NCBI RefSeq assembly: GCF_010548145.1
Contig: NZ_JAAGLN010000023.1
Coordinates: 1-47,560 of the forward strand
Reading direction: 5' to 3'
Length of the DNA: 47,560 bases
DNA from: Streptomyces sp. SID10853
Lineage (GTDB): Bacteria; Actinomycetota; Actinomycetes; Streptomycetales; Streptomycetaceae
Shown here: positions 1 through 8,619 of the stretch, piece by piece
Layout of the letters: each line of letters starts with the position of its first letter
How positions within the stretch are numbered: the stretch's first letter is position 1
Position numbers and translations under genes: made by a program
The notes under the pieces: model-generated
Databases searched by the model: none
Seen by the model: the letters and a program-made list of their open reading frames with translations, nothing else
Told to the model about the DNA's origin: nothing

Positions 1-829
1 CGCCAGGGAACGGATCGAGGAACTGGGCCGGGCCGTGGGGATCGGGGCCTCCGTCATGCGGGCGAGCCGCATCGACCTGTGGGGCGGGTCCGCGCTGGCC
101 GCCAGCTCCAGCGGCACCCGGCGGCTCGCCACCGCCGTGCTCGACCAGGACGAGGTGCTGAGGGTGCGCAGAGAAGCGGGCGGCACCTCCAACGACGTGC
201 TGCTCGCGGTGGTCGCGGGCGGGCTGCGCCGCTGGATGCTGGAGCGCGGTGAGCGACTGCCGGGAGCCGATCCGCGCGCCCTGGTCCCGGTGTCCAGGCG
301 CCGCCGCGGCGCCCCTGCGGGCTCGGCCAACAAGCTGTCCGCGTATCTCCTCGGCCGGCCCGTATCCGACCCCGACCCCTGGCGGCGGCTCGACCGTGTC
401 CGGGCCGCCATGAACCGCAACAAGGCAGCGGGACCCGCACGCGGCGCGGGCGCGGTGGCGGTGCTGGCCGACCGGCTCCCGCCGCTGGCCCACCGGGTGG
501 GCGCCCAGCTGGCCGGGAACGCGGCGCGGATGCTCTTCGACGTGCTGGTGACCAGCGTGCCGCTGCCGCGCTCGACGCTGTCGCTCGGCGGCTGCCCGCT
601 CCGGGCGCTCTACCCCCTGGCGCCGCTCGCCCACGGGCAGTCGCTCGCCGTCGCGCTCTCCGCCTACGGCGGGCGGGTCCATATCGGCCTGGTCGCGGAC
701 GGGAAGGCGGTGCCGGACGCGGAGCGGCTCGCCCAGTGTTTCTCGGACGAGCTGACCGAACTGCTGAAGGTGACGGACGAGAGGTCAAGCGGGGCTGTTT
801 CAGGCAGAGGTGTTGACGCCCTGAAGTGA
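1..829 (+). CDS. WS/DGAT-type acyltransferase, C-terminal part (5' truncated by window edge)
   Basis: The reading frame is open from base 2 and ends at TGA 827-829, so the gene begins outside the window. The protein resembles the second half of wax ester synthase/diacylglycerol acyltransferases (WES_acyltransf/DUF1298). It has the conserved 'SNDVLLAVVAGGLRRWM' segment, then 'RALVPVSRRRR', 'NKLSAYLL' and, near the end, 'LSAYGGRVHIGLVADG'. This family makes wax esters or triacylglycerols from acyl-CoA; the N-terminal HHxxxDG catalytic motif would lie upstream and is not visible. The next gene starts four bases later on the same strand, but a functional link is not obvious. Confidence 0.8.
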   Translation, partial: ARERIEELGRAVGIGASVMRASRIDLWGGSALAASSSGTRRLATAVLDQDEVLRVRREAGGTSNDVLLAVVAGGLRRWMLERGERLPGADPRALVPVSRRRRGAPAGSANKLSAYLLGRPVSDPDPWRRLDRVRAAMNRNKAAGPARGAGAVAVLADRLPPLAHRVGAQLAGNAARMLFDVLVTSVPLPRSTLSLGGCPLRALYPLAPLAHGQSLAVALSAYGGRVHIGLVADGKAVPDAERLAQCFSDELTELLKVTDERSSGAVSGRGVDALK

Positions 830-833
830 TCCG

Positions 834-1805
834 ATGAATATTCGTCTCATGCGGCGCAACAAGATCGGCAACAGTACGGTCGGCACCACCGAACTGTCCT
901 TCGGGGCGGCCGGGATCGGCAATCTCTTCACCCCGGTGGGCCCGGCAGCGGCCAGGGCGGCGGTCGACGCTGCCTGGGAGGCGGGGATCCGGTACTTCGA
1001 CACGGCCCCGCACTACGGGCTCGGCCTCTCCGAGCGCAGGCTCGGGGACGCCCTGCGCGAGCGGCCCCGCGACGCGTATGTGATATCCAGCAAGGTCGGA
1101 CGACTGCTGGAGCCGGGGCCGGGTCAAGGCGATGACCTCGCCAACGGATTCGCCGTCCCCGCCGACCGTCACCGGGTCTGGGACTTCAGCGCGGACGGAG
1201 TACGGCGCAGCGTCGAGGAGAGCCTGGTGCGGCTCGGTACCGACCGGATCGACATCGCCTATCTGCACGACCCGGACGACCACGCCGACGACGCCTTCCG
1301 GCACGGCTACCCGGCGCTGGAGCAACTGCGCTCCGAGGGGGTCGTCGGCGCGATCGGCGCCGGGATGAACCAGACCGCGATGCTCACCCGCTTCCTCCGC
1401 GACACCGATGCCGACGTGGTCCTGTGCGCCGGGCGCTGCACCCTGCTCGACCGGTCCGCGCTCGATACCCTGCTGCCCGAGGCGCAGGCGCGCGGCAGGA
1501 GCGTCGTCGTCGGCGGCGTCTTCAACTCCGGCCTGCTGGCCGACCCCCGGCCCGGTGCCCCGTACGACTACGGTGCGGCGCCCGCGGGCGTACTCGACCG
1601 GGCGTTGCGGATGAAGGACGTCTGCGGGCGGTACGGGGTCCCACTGCGCGCGGCGGCCCTCCAGTTCCCCCGGCGCCAGCCGGCGGTGGCGAGTGTGCTC
1701 GTCGGCACCCGCTCGGCCGCCGAGGTGCGCGACGCCGCCGAGATGCTGCGGCTGGAGATACCGGAGGCGCTCTGGGACGAGCTCGCCGAGCCGGGGGAGG
1801 GCTGA
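834..1805 (+). CDS. Aldo/keto reductase (L-fucose/D-threo-aldose 1-dehydrogenase-like)
   Basis: A complete TIM-barrel aldo/keto reductase of 323 aa. The expected catalytic tetrad is visible: Asp and Tyr in 'YFDTAPHYGLGLSERRLG', Lys in 'VISSKVGRLL' and His in 'IAYLHDPDDH'. The early 'GLGLSE' pattern and overall length fit D-threo-aldose/L-fucose 1-dehydrogenases, which oxidise the sugar to its lactone. The next gene, six bases downstream, is an amidohydrolase of the lactonase type, supporting a sugar dehydrogenase plus lactonase pair. The start is uncertain: an in-frame ATG at 849 gives 'MRRNKIGNS', and neither start has a strong ribosome binding site. Substrate is inferred. Confidence 0.85.
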   Translation: MNIRLMRRNKIGNSTVGTTELSFGAAGIGNLFTPVGPAAARAAVDAAWEAGIRYFDTAPHYGLGLSERRLGDALRERPRDAYVISSKVGRLLEPGPGQGDDLANGFAVPADRHRVWDFSADGVRRSVEESLVRLGTDRIDIAYLHDPDDHADDAFRHGYPALEQLRSEGVVGAIGAGMNQTAMLTRFLRDTDADVVLCAGRCTLLDRSALDTLLPEAQARGRSVVVGGVFNSGLLADPRPGAPYDYGAAPAGVLDRALRMKDVCGRYGVPLRAAALQFPRRQPAVASVLVGTRSAAEVRDAAEMLRLEIPEALWDELAEPGEG

Positions 1806-1811
1806 GAGCCG

Positions 1812-2651
1812 ATGCGGATCATCGACGCCCATCACCATGTGTGGGACCTCGCCGTACGCGACCAGGACTGGATCACCGGTCCCGAACTCGCGCCGCTGCG
1901 AAGGGACTTCGGGATCAGTGAACTCGCGCCGCAGGCGCGGGCCGCGGGGGTGGCGGCCACCGTCCTCGTCCAGACCGTCACCGTCGCCGACGAGACCCCC
2001 GAGTTCCTGTCACTCGCCGGGCGGAGCGACCTGGTCGCCGGTGTCGTCGGCTGGACCGATCTCACCGACCCGGCGATCGCGGACACCCTCGCCGCGCTGC
2101 GTGAACTGCCCGGCGGGGACAACCTGGTCGGCATCCGCCACCAGGTGCAGGGCGAACAGGACCCGGCCTGGCTGCTGCGGCCCGACGTCCGGCGCGGGCT
2201 CGCCGCCGTCGCCGCGGCCGGGCTGGCCTACGACCTGATCGTCCTCGACCACCAGCTGCCCGTCGCCGCCGCCGTCGCCGCACAACTGCCCGAACTCACC
2301 TTCGTACTCGACCATCTGGGCAAGCCGCCCATCGCCGGCGGCGCGCTCCAGCCCTGGGTGTCGGATGTGCGGGCCCTGGCCGCCCGCCCCAACACCGTCT
2401 GCAAGCTCTCCGGAATGGTCGCCGAAGCGGGCCAGGGCTGGACGGTGGACGGGCTCCGTCCGTACGCCGGCACGGTGCTGGAAGCCTTCGGCCCCGGCCG
2501 GCTGATGTTCGGCTCCGACTGGCCGGTCTGCACGCTCGGCGCCTCCTACGGTGAAGTCGTCGACACCGCGCACCGGTTGACGGACGGGCTGAGCGAGAGC
2601 GAGCGCGCCGAGGTGTTCGGGGCCACCGCCGCGCGGGTCTACGGCATCTGA
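1812..2651 (+). CDS. Amidohydrolase family 2 (L-fuconolactonase/PDC-lactonase-like)
   Basis: A 279-aa metal-dependent hydrolase of the amidohydrolase_2 family. It opens with the metal-binding 'IDAHHHVWD', has 'FVLDHLGKPP' in the middle, and ends with 'FGSDWPVC', whose Asp is the usual catalytic/metal residue. Proteins of this shape open sugar lactones (fuconolactonase) or 2-pyrone-4,6-dicarboxylate. The six-base gap to the aldo/keto reductase suggests one transcript, with this enzyme hydrolysing the lactone made by the reductase partner. No other sugar-catabolic gene is nearby, so the substrate remains inference. Confidence 0.85.
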   Translation: MRIIDAHHHVWDLAVRDQDWITGPELAPLRRDFGISELAPQARAAGVAATVLVQTVTVADETPEFLSLAGRSDLVAGVVGWTDLTDPAIADTLAALRELPGGDNLVGIRHQVQGEQDPAWLLRPDVRRGLAAVAAAGLAYDLIVLDHQLPVAAAVAAQLPELTFVLDHLGKPPIAGGALQPWVSDVRALAARPNTVCKLSGMVAEAGQGWTVDGLRPYAGTVLEAFGPGRLMFGSDWPVCTLGASYGEVVDTAHRLTDGLSESERAEVFGATAARVYGI

Positions 2652-2670
2652 GGCCGCGTGGCAGCACCGC

Positions 2671-2699
2671 TTCGCCGCACCCGCGTCAGGTCCTACACT
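2671..2699 (+). promoter_or_regulatory. Leaderless promoter of the LytTR regulator gene
   Basis: TTCGCC (2671-2676), a 17-base spacer and TACACT (2694-2699) lie directly upstream of ATG 2707. Only seven bases separate the -10 from the start codon, so transcription probably begins at or next to the A of ATG. No Shine-Dalgarno sequence is present, consistent with a leaderless mRNA. Confidence 0.5.
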
Positions 2700-2706
2700 C
2701 CGGGTC

Positions 2707-3456
2707 ATGCTGCGCGTACTGGCCGTGGACGACGAGGAGCCCGCCCTGGAGGAGCTGCTCTACCTGCTCCGCAGTGACCCCCGGGTCCACAGCGCGGAGG
2801 GCGCGCTGAGCGCCACCGAGGCGCTGCGCCGCATCGGCGGCGCGCTCGGCACGGGGGCCGGTGCCGACACGGCGGCCGTCGATGTCGTCTTCCTCGACAT
2901 CCATATGGCCGGGCTCACCGGGCTCGACATCGCCCGGCTGCTCGCGGGATTCACCCGGCCCCCGCTGATCGTCTTCGTCACCGCGCACGAGGGCTTCGCC
3001 CTGCAGGCGTTCGACCTCAAGGCCGTCGACTACGTACTGAAACCGGTACGCAGGGAGCGCCTCGCCGAGGCCGTGCGGCGGGTCGCCGAACTCGTCACCG
3101 ACCGGACGGCCCCCGTCCTGGACGCGGCCGCCGACCAGATCCCGGTCGAACTCGGCGGTGTCGTACGCTTCGTGGCCGTCTCCGACATCGCCTACGCCGA
3201 GGCCCACGGAGACTACGCCCGGCTGCACACCGCCGACGGCAGCCATCTCGTCCGCGTCCCGCTCTCCGCCCTGGAGGAGCGCTGGCGCGCACGCGGGTTC
3301 GTACGCATCCACCGCAGCCACCTCGTCGCGCTTGACCGCATCGACGAACTGCGCCTGGACGCCGGCTCCATGAGCGTCCGCGTCGGTGCGGCCGAACTCC
3401 AGGTGAGCAGACGCCATGCCAGGGCGTTGCGCGACCGCCTCATGCACCGCCGCTGA
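2707..3456 (+). CDS. LytTR-family response regulator
   Basis: A 249-aa two-domain regulator. Residues 1-120 form a receiver domain with acidic 'AVDDEEPA', phospho-acceptor Asp in 'VVFLDIHMAG', Thr in 'VFVTAHE' and Lys in 'YVLKPVRRERL'. Residues ~140-249 form a LytTR DNA-binding domain ('VRFVAVSDIAYAEAHGDYARLHT', 'FVRIHRSHLVALDRI'). It should act downstream of a LytS-type histidine kinase, but none is encoded next to it. It has its own leaderless promoter. The membrane protein and symporter genes follow, and by analogy with other LytTR-transporter loci they are likely targets. Confidence 0.93.
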   Translation: MLRVLAVDDEEPALEELLYLLRSDPRVHSAEGALSATEALRRIGGALGTGAGADTAAVDVVFLDIHMAGLTGLDIARLLAGFTRPPLIVFVTAHEGFALQAFDLKAVDYVLKPVRRERLAEAVRRVAELVTDRTAPVLDAAADQIPVELGGVVRFVAVSDIAYAEAHGDYARLHTADGSHLVRVPLSALEERWRARGFVRIHRSHLVALDRIDELRLDAGSMSVRVGAAELQVSRRHARALRDRLMHRR

Positions 3457-3571
3457 ACCCGGGCCCTGGTGACGGCCGTTGATCCCCGCCGGTGCGCCCC
3501 CGCCGTTGCGTTCGGACCGCTGGACCGGGTGCTCCTCACGCGTTCGGCTGCCGCCGGCACGCCGCGCTGCG

Positions 3572-3577
3572 TACACT
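3572..3577 (+). promoter_or_regulatory. -10 box of the membrane protein/symporter operon
   Basis: TACACT at 3572-3577 lies seven bases before ATG 3585, the same geometry as the promoter of the preceding LytTR gene. This decides the start codon of the small membrane protein and implies a leaderless transcript. No convincing -35 box is visible, so activation by a regulator is possible. Confidence 0.45.
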
Positions 3578-3584
3578 CCGCGCC

Positions 3585-3947
3585 ATGTCCGCAGAGCCGC
3601 TCCCCCGACGCGAGACCGTGACGGGCCGGCCCCGACAGGTGCGCCCGCTGCCCCGTCACCGGGCGCAGTCCGAGATCGACGAACAGACCGCGCTCGGCGA
3701 CGCCTACGTACGCTCCCTGATGCGCGGGCAGCTCCGGGCCGGGCTCGGGGCGTTCACACTCATTGCCCTCCTCGCCGGCAGCCTGCCGCTCGCCTTCGCC
3801 GCGCTCCGCAGCGAGCCGGCCGTCTGGATCGTCCTGGGCCTCGGCGCCTATCCGCTCCTGGTGGGCGTCGCCTGGTGGTACGTGCGCCGCGCCGAGCGCA
3901 ACGAACAGGACTTCGCCCGCCTCGTGGAAGGCCGCCCCGCACGGTGA
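3585..3947 (+). CDS. Small two-TM membrane protein, symporter partner
   Basis: A 120-aa protein with a basic, proline-rich N-terminus, then two hydrophobic helices ('LIALLAGSLPLAFAAL' and 'WIVLGLGAYPLLVGVAWWYV') and a charged tail. This layout resembles the DUF485/DUF4212-type small subunits that accompany acetate/solute symporters. The start is chosen because the -10 box sits seven bases upstream; the frame stays open further 5' but would then overlap the promoter. Its TGA (3945-3947) overlaps the GTG start of the symporter in GTGA, indicating translational coupling. Confidence 0.8.
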   Translation: MSAEPLPRRETVTGRPRQVRPLPRHRAQSEIDEQTALGDAYVRSLMRGQLRAGLGAFTLIALLAGSLPLAFAALRSEPAVWIVLGLGAYPLLVGVAWWYVRRAERNEQDFARLVEGRPAR

Positions 3948-5644
3948 GCCGGACGTACGCCGTGGTGGCGGTGGCCGTCGTCGTCCTCGCCACGGTCCTG
4001 GTCGGCGGCTTCGGCCTGCGGATCTCCCGGACGACATCCGACTTCTATGTGGCGTCGCGCACCGTGGGTCCCCGGCTCAACGCCGCCGCGATCAGCGGTG
4101 AGTACCTCTCCGCCGCATCCTTCCTCGGGGTCGCCGGACTCGTCCTCGTCCACGGCCCCGACATGCTCTGGTACCCGGTCGGCTACACCGCCGGATATCT
4201 GGTGCTGCTGGTGCTCATCGCCGCGCCGCTGCGCCGCTCCGGCGCCTACACCCTGCCCGACTTCGCCGAAGGGCGCCTGGAGTCACGGCAGGTACGCGGC
4301 CTGGTCGGAGTGCTCGTCACCGGAGCAGGGTGGCTCTATCTGGTGCCCCAGCTCCAGGGCGCCGGGCTCACCCTGGACATCCTCACCGGGGCGCCCGGCT
4401 GGCTCGGCCCGGTGATCGTCGCCGCGGTCGTCGTGCTCTCCGTCGCCGCGGGCGGAATGCGCAGTATCACCTTCGTCCAGGCGTTCCAGTACTGGCTCAA
4501 GCTCACCGCCCTGCTGGTCCCCGCGCTCTTCCTGGTGCTCGCCTGGCAGGGCGACGGGCGGCCCCGGGTGCCGCCCGTCGGCCCCCAACTGGCGGCCGCC
4601 GCGGGCTTCGACCGCGCCGGTCATCCGCTGTACGCGACCTACGGGCTGATCGTGGCGACCTTCCTCGGCACCATGGGGCTGCCCCATGTCGTCGTCCGCT
4701 TCTACACCAGCCCGGACGGCCGCACCGCCCGCCGCACCACGGTCGTGGTCCTCGCACTGATCGGCGCCTTCTATCTGCTGCCCCCGGTGTACGGGGCGCT
4801 GGGACGGCTGTACGCGTCGGAGCTGTCACTCGGCGGCGACGCCGACGCGGCCGTGCTGCTGCTGCCGGGCCGGGTGATCGGCGGCACCGGTGGCGCCCTG
4901 CTCGGCGCGCTCGTCGCGGGCGGTGCGTTCGCCGCGTTCCTCTCCACGGCGTCGGGGCTGACCATGGCGGTCGCCGGAGTCCTCACCCAGGGGGCCCGCG
5001 GCATACGGCACTTCCGCCTCGCCACCCTGCTGGCCATGGGGATCCCGCTCGGCGCCGCCCTGCTGGTCAGCGGCGTACCGGTGGCCGACGCCGTAGGCAT
5101 GGCCTTCGCCGTCTCCGCCTCGTCCTTCTGCCCGCTCCTCGTCCTCGGCATCTGGTGGCGCCGGCTCACCCCGCCCGGCGCGGTCGCCGGGCTGCTGCTC
5201 GGCGGCGGCTCCGCGCTGATCGCCGTGTCGGTGACGATGGGCGGCGGCGTACGGCCGGGCTGGGCCCATGCGCTGCTCGCCTGGCCCGCCGTGTGGTCCG
5301 TACCGGTGGGCTTCCTCGCCATGAGCCTGGTGTCGCTGGCCACCCCGGGCCGTATCCCGCCCGGCACCAGCGCGGCCATGGCCCGCTTCCATCTGCCGGA
5401 GGCGCTGACCGCGGCCCGGGGCGGCGGCCGGGGCACGGTCGATCCCGACGTCTTCTACGAGACCTCCTCGTACGGCACCCGGGCCGTGGACGCCCTGGTC
5501 CGCGCGGTCGGCATCGACACCGTCGTGACCGGCAGCGACCGCCCGTACGCCCTCCCCGCACCCCCCGATCTCGGCGCCGAAGCCGCCGTCCACGCGCTGC
5601 GCGCCGCCAACCCCGCCCGCCTCCTGAGAGGAGCAACCCCGTGA
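3944..5644 (+). CDS. Sodium:solute symporter (cation/acetate symporter type)
   Basis: A 566-aa polytopic protein of the sodium:solute symporter family, ActP-like. Features include 'TTSDFYVASRTVGPRLNAAAISGEYLSAASFLG' in two conserved pieces at the start, about 13 hydrophobic helices, and 'FLSTASGLTMAVAGVLTQ' in the second half. It probably imports a small monocarboxylate or related anion with Na+. The GTG start at 3944 is supported by the four-base overlap with the upstream stop. The downstream cysteine dioxygenase gene overlaps in the same way, so transporter and dioxygenase are co-translated. The frame stays open far upstream, but that extension would overlap the membrane-protein gene. Confidence 0.92.
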   Translation: MSRTYAVVAVAVVVLATVLVGGFGLRISRTTSDFYVASRTVGPRLNAAAISGEYLSAASFLGVAGLVLVHGPDMLWYPVGYTAGYLVLLVLIAAPLRRSGAYTLPDFAEGRLESRQVRGLVGVLVTGAGWLYLVPQLQGAGLTLDILTGAPGWLGPVIVAAVVVLSVAAGGMRSITFVQAFQYWLKLTALLVPALFLVLAWQGDGRPRVPPVGPQLAAAAGFDRAGHPLYATYGLIVATFLGTMGLPHVVVRFYTSPDGRTARRTTVVVLALIGAFYLLPPVYGALGRLYASELSLGGDADAAVLLLPGRVIGGTGGALLGALVAGGAFAAFLSTASGLTMAVAGVLTQGARGIRHFRLATLLAMGIPLGAALLVSGVPVADAVGMAFAVSASSFCPLLVLGIWWRRLTPPGAVAGLLLGGGSALIAVSVTMGGGVRPGWAHALLAWPAVWSVPVGFLAMSLVSLATPGRIPPGTSAAMARFHLPEALTAARGGGRGTVDPDVFYETSSYGTRAVDALVRAVGIDTVVTGSDRPYALPAPPDLGAEAAVHALRAANPARLLRGATP

Positions 5645-6144
5645 CGTACGACGCCGCGCTGCCCGACCGTAATCTCGACAAGCGCGAACTCCAGGCACTG
5701 GTCGACGACTTGGCCACCCGCCCGGAGCTCTGGCGCCCCGAGGTCGCCTTCTCGGACACCGACCGGCACTACGCCTCACTGCACCGCGACGAGTACGTGG
5801 ACATCTGGCTGCTCTGCTGGACCCGGCAGAACGACACCGGCTGGCACGACCACGACATCTCGTCGGGCGCGGTCCGGGTGGTCCAGGGCGTGCTGACCGA
5901 GTCGAATCCGCGGATCAGCGGCCGGCACCTCGCGACGGCCGTCGGCGCCGACAGCTCCTTCTGCTTCGGCCCCGACCACATCCACCGCCTGACCGGGGCG
6001 ACGGACGACGCGGTGTCGATCCACGCGTACTCGCCGCCGCTCTGGCGGCTCGGTCAGTACACCATCAGCGACGACGGACTGATGCGCCGGATTTCCGTCT
6101 CATATGCGGACGAACTACGACCAATGGACAGTCCAGCTGCCTGA
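5641..6144 (+). CDS. Cysteine dioxygenase type I
   Basis: A 167-aa cupin enzyme matching bacterial cysteine dioxygenase in length. The iron ligands are in 'TGWHDHDISSGAV' (two His) and 'GPDHIHRL' (third His), with 'SIHAYSPPL' near the C-terminus. It oxidises cysteine to cysteine sulfinate using O2. The GTG start at 5641 overlaps the symporter stop codon (GTGA), so it is the last gene of the coupled block. Linking it to a symporter suggests handling of cysteine-derived carbon or sulfur, but the transported substrate is unknown. Confidence 0.92.
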   Translation: MTYDAALPDRNLDKRELQALVDDLATRPELWRPEVAFSDTDRHYASLHRDEYVDIWLLCWTRQNDTGWHDHDISSGAVRVVQGVLTESNPRISGRHLATAVGADSSFCFGPDHIHRLTGATDDAVSIHAYSPPLWRLGQYTISDDGLMRRISVSYADELRPMDSPAA

Positions 6145-6276
6145 AGAAGCAACTAAAAATCCTGCACCTATTGACCTTCCATTCATCAAGACACACTCTG
6201 CATAGATCGATACATCGCCGGTCGGCACACACACCGGCCGATGATGGCAACGCAGTGGTGAGAGGGAGGCCCTCCG

Positions 6277-7698
6277 GTGGCAGACCTGGTGGAACAACGG
6301 TCGATCGATGTCGTCCCCGACGAGGAGCGCCACGGCAACGCCTTCTCCCAGTTCACGCTCTGGGTGGGCGCGAACCTGCACATCACCGCCGTCGTGACCG
6401 GGGCGCTCGCCGTGGTCTTCGGCGGCGGCGCGCTCTGGTCGATCGTCGGGCTGCTGCTCGGCAATCTGCTGGGCGGCACGGTGATGGCGCTCCACTCGGC
6501 GCAGGGCCCGCGGCTCGGACTGCCCCAGATGATCTCGTCCCGTGCGCAGTTCGGGGTCAAGGGCGCGGTCGTCCCGCTGGCCCTGGTGATCCTGATGTAC
6601 ATCGGGTTCTTCGCCAGCGGCACCGTCCTCGCGGGCCAGGCGGTGGGCAAGCTGACCCACCTCGGCGACACCACCGGGATCGTCATCTTCGCCGTGCTGA
6701 CCGCGGCGATGGCCGCCATCGGCTACCGGGTCATCCACACGCTCGGCCGGGTCGCGAGCATCATCTGCGCCATCGCCTTCATCTACCTGGGGATCCGGCT
6801 GCTCGACCGCATCGACCTGGGCACGGTCCTGCACGACCACAGCTTCTCGTTCCCGCTGTTCCTGCTCGCCGTCTCGCTCTCGGCCTCCTGGCAGCTGGCC
6901 TTCGGCCCGTATGTCGCGGACTACTCGCGCTATCTGCCCCGTACGACCAGCGGCCGCGCCACGTTCTGGTGGACGCTCGGCGGTACGACGCTCGGCTCGC
7001 AGTGGTCGATGACCTTCGGTGTCCTGGTGGCGGCGACGGCGGGCGACGCCTTCCTGAACAGCCAGGTCGGCTATGTGGTCGGGCTCGGCGGCGCCGGGCT
7101 GATGGCCTCGGTCCTCTACTTCGTCATCGCGCTGGGCAAGCTCACGATCAACGTGCTCAACACCTACGGCGGCTTCATGTCGATGGTGACGTGCGTCAGC
7201 GGCTTCCGCGGCCAGAAGACCCTCACCCCGCGCGGCCGCACGCTCTACATCATGGTCATCATGGTGGCCGGCACAGCGGTGGCCCTGGCGGGCAAGGACA
7301 GCTTCCTCGACTCCTTCAAGGACTTCCTGCTCTTCCTGCTGGCCTTCTTCACTCCCTGGTCGGCGGTCAACCTGGTCGACTACTACCTGATCTCCCGCGA
7401 GCGCTACGACATCCCGGCCCTCTCCGACCCGAAGGGCCGCTACGGCGCCTGGCGGTGGGACGCGCTGGTGGTGTACGGGATCGGGCTGGTGGCCCAGTTC
7501 CCCTTCCTGGCCACGTCCTTCTACACCGGACCGCTGGTCAGCAGCCTCGGCGGCGCGGACATCTCCTGGATCGTGGGGCTCGTGGTCCCGGCGGCGCTGT
7601 ACTGGCTGCTGGCCCGGCGCAACACCTCGCACATCCCGGAAGCCACCATCCTGACGCCGGCAGCCCAGCCCGTACCGGAGCAGGTGCCGGCCCCGTAG
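6277..7698 (+). CDS. NCS1 family nucleobase/cytosine permease
   Basis: A 473-aa membrane protein of the nucleobase:cation symporter-1 family with about 12 hydrophobic segments. The N-terminus ('NAFSQFTLWVGANLHI') and 'FGVKGAVVPLALVILMYIG' are typical of CodB/purine-cytosine permeases. The GTG start is preceded by GGAGG at 6265-6269. The 132-base upstream region is unusually AT-rich, contains TTGACC at 6171 and a short inverted repeat (6219-6225/6234-6240), and separates this gene from the dioxygenase operon. No catabolic deaminase is adjacent, so substrate is open. Confidence 0.88.
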   Translation: MADLVEQRSIDVVPDEERHGNAFSQFTLWVGANLHITAVVTGALAVVFGGGALWSIVGLLLGNLLGGTVMALHSAQGPRLGLPQMISSRAQFGVKGAVVPLALVILMYIGFFASGTVLAGQAVGKLTHLGDTTGIVIFAVLTAAMAAIGYRVIHTLGRVASIICAIAFIYLGIRLLDRIDLGTVLHDHSFSFPLFLLAVSLSASWQLAFGPYVADYSRYLPRTTSGRATFWWTLGGTTLGSQWSMTFGVLVAATAGDAFLNSQVGYVVGLGGAGLMASVLYFVIALGKLTINVLNTYGGFMSMVTCVSGFRGQKTLTPRGRTLYIMVIMVAGTAVALAGKDSFLDSFKDFLLFLLAFFTPWSAVNLVDYYLISRERYDIPALSDPKGRYGAWRWDALVVYGIGLVAQFPFLATSFYTGPLVSSLGGADISWIVGLVVPAALYWLLARRNTSHIPEATILTPAAQPVPEQVPAP

Positions 7699-7794
7699 CC
7701 ACGCCGCACGGCGGCCGGGCGGGTGGGAGTACCCCCTCGGATTGGGGGGTTAGCCCCACTGCTCCGCGCGCCCCGGATTCGTACCGTGTACTCC

Positions 7795-8229
7795 ATGGAA
7801 GCCAGCGACCAGGAGTTGAAGAAGGAACTCGACGCCGCCCTGCACGCGCGCAGGGAACTGGGCGAGGATTACGACTCGGCTCTGGTCGAATCGTTCCTGG
7901 AGAAGGTCGAGCAGCGGCTCGACGGCACGGTGGACCGGCGGGTGCGCCGGCAGATGGCCGAACAGCAGATGGTGGTCGCCCGGGGCAGCAGCCGTCCGCA
8001 GCAGCCCGAGAGCGGGTTCGGCGAGCGGTTCGGGTTCGGGATCGTCACGATGATCCTGGCCGTCCCGCTGTCGGCGATCGGGGTGATCAACGCCGGCCTG
8101 CCGGGGCTCATCGTCACCTGGGTGGGGATCGTGGGCGTCAACACGGTCCATGCCGCGCGCGACGGCGGCCTGTTCCAGCATCTGCGGTCCCGCTCGAAGC
8201 CCAGGCCGGAATCCGACTGGGAGGGCTGA
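7795..8229 (+). CDS. Conserved membrane protein of unknown function
   Basis: A 144-aa protein: a charged, probably helical N-terminal half ('KKELDAALHARRELGEDYD', 'VESFLEKVEQRLD') and two hydrophobic segments ('GIVTMILAVPLSAIGVI' and 'GLIVTWVGIVGVNTV'). This architecture is common in Streptomyces integral membrane proteins near stress or sensor genes; the function is unknown. The ATG at 7795 is chosen because TACCGT at 7782-7787 makes a plausible -10 box seven bases upstream, implying a leaderless mRNA. A G-rich/C-rich inverted repeat (7731-7750 region) lies just before the promoter. Confidence 0.75.
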   Translation: MEASDQELKKELDAALHARRELGEDYDSALVESFLEKVEQRLDGTVDRRVRRQMAEQQMVVARGSSRPQQPESGFGERFGFGIVTMILAVPLSAIGVINAGLPGLIVTWVGIVGVNTVHAARDGGLFQHLRSRSKPRPESDWEG

Positions 8230-8297
8230 CCCGGCCCGCGGGAAACTGACCCGGCCGGGGCACCTGCCGTACGGTCAACGGCCCCGCACACAGATGA

Positions 8298-8356
8298 TCG
8301 CGGGGACCGCCGCACCCCCGGCGGACCGGGGGGCGGGACGACGGCGGTCCCCGCGA
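8298..8356. terminator. Nested long hairpin downstream of membrane protein gene
   Basis: A perfect 15-bp inverted repeat (8298-8312 and 8342-8356) encloses a 29-base loop that contains a second C-rich/G-rich hairpin (around 8314-8331). It lies about 70 bases after the stop at 8229 and has no T-tract, as is usual for Streptomyces terminators. It could serve both strands. Confidence 0.55.
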
Positions 8357-8619
8357 GGGACGCGGGGCCGGGTCAGGGCCGGCCGACCGCGTCCATGGCG
8401 TCCTGGAGGCCGGGAGCCGCTCCGGAGGTCCGTGACGCCGTTCGTGGTGCCGGCTGGTCTCCCTTCCGGCACCCACCAATCTGCCGCAGCCGTGTTAAGA
8501 CGGTGCTGCGCGAGCGTGTCACCCGTGTACCGCTTGGGCGAATCCTGCTGCTCCGGCTCTGGCGCTCTGCGCTCCCTGCGCTCTGAGCCCCCTCCCCCGG
8601 GGACAACGATGTCAGCCTC

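Noticed and set aside
54..1838. 594-codon minus-strand ORF
   Set aside because: It is a shadow frame of high GC third positions covering two plus-strand genes; it shows no family features and is Arg/Gly/Pro-rich.
4330..5640. Upstream part of the long plus-strand frame ending in cysteine dioxygenase
   Set aside because: It is a shadow frame of the symporter gene; cysteine dioxygenase starts at GTG 5641 with GTGA overlap.
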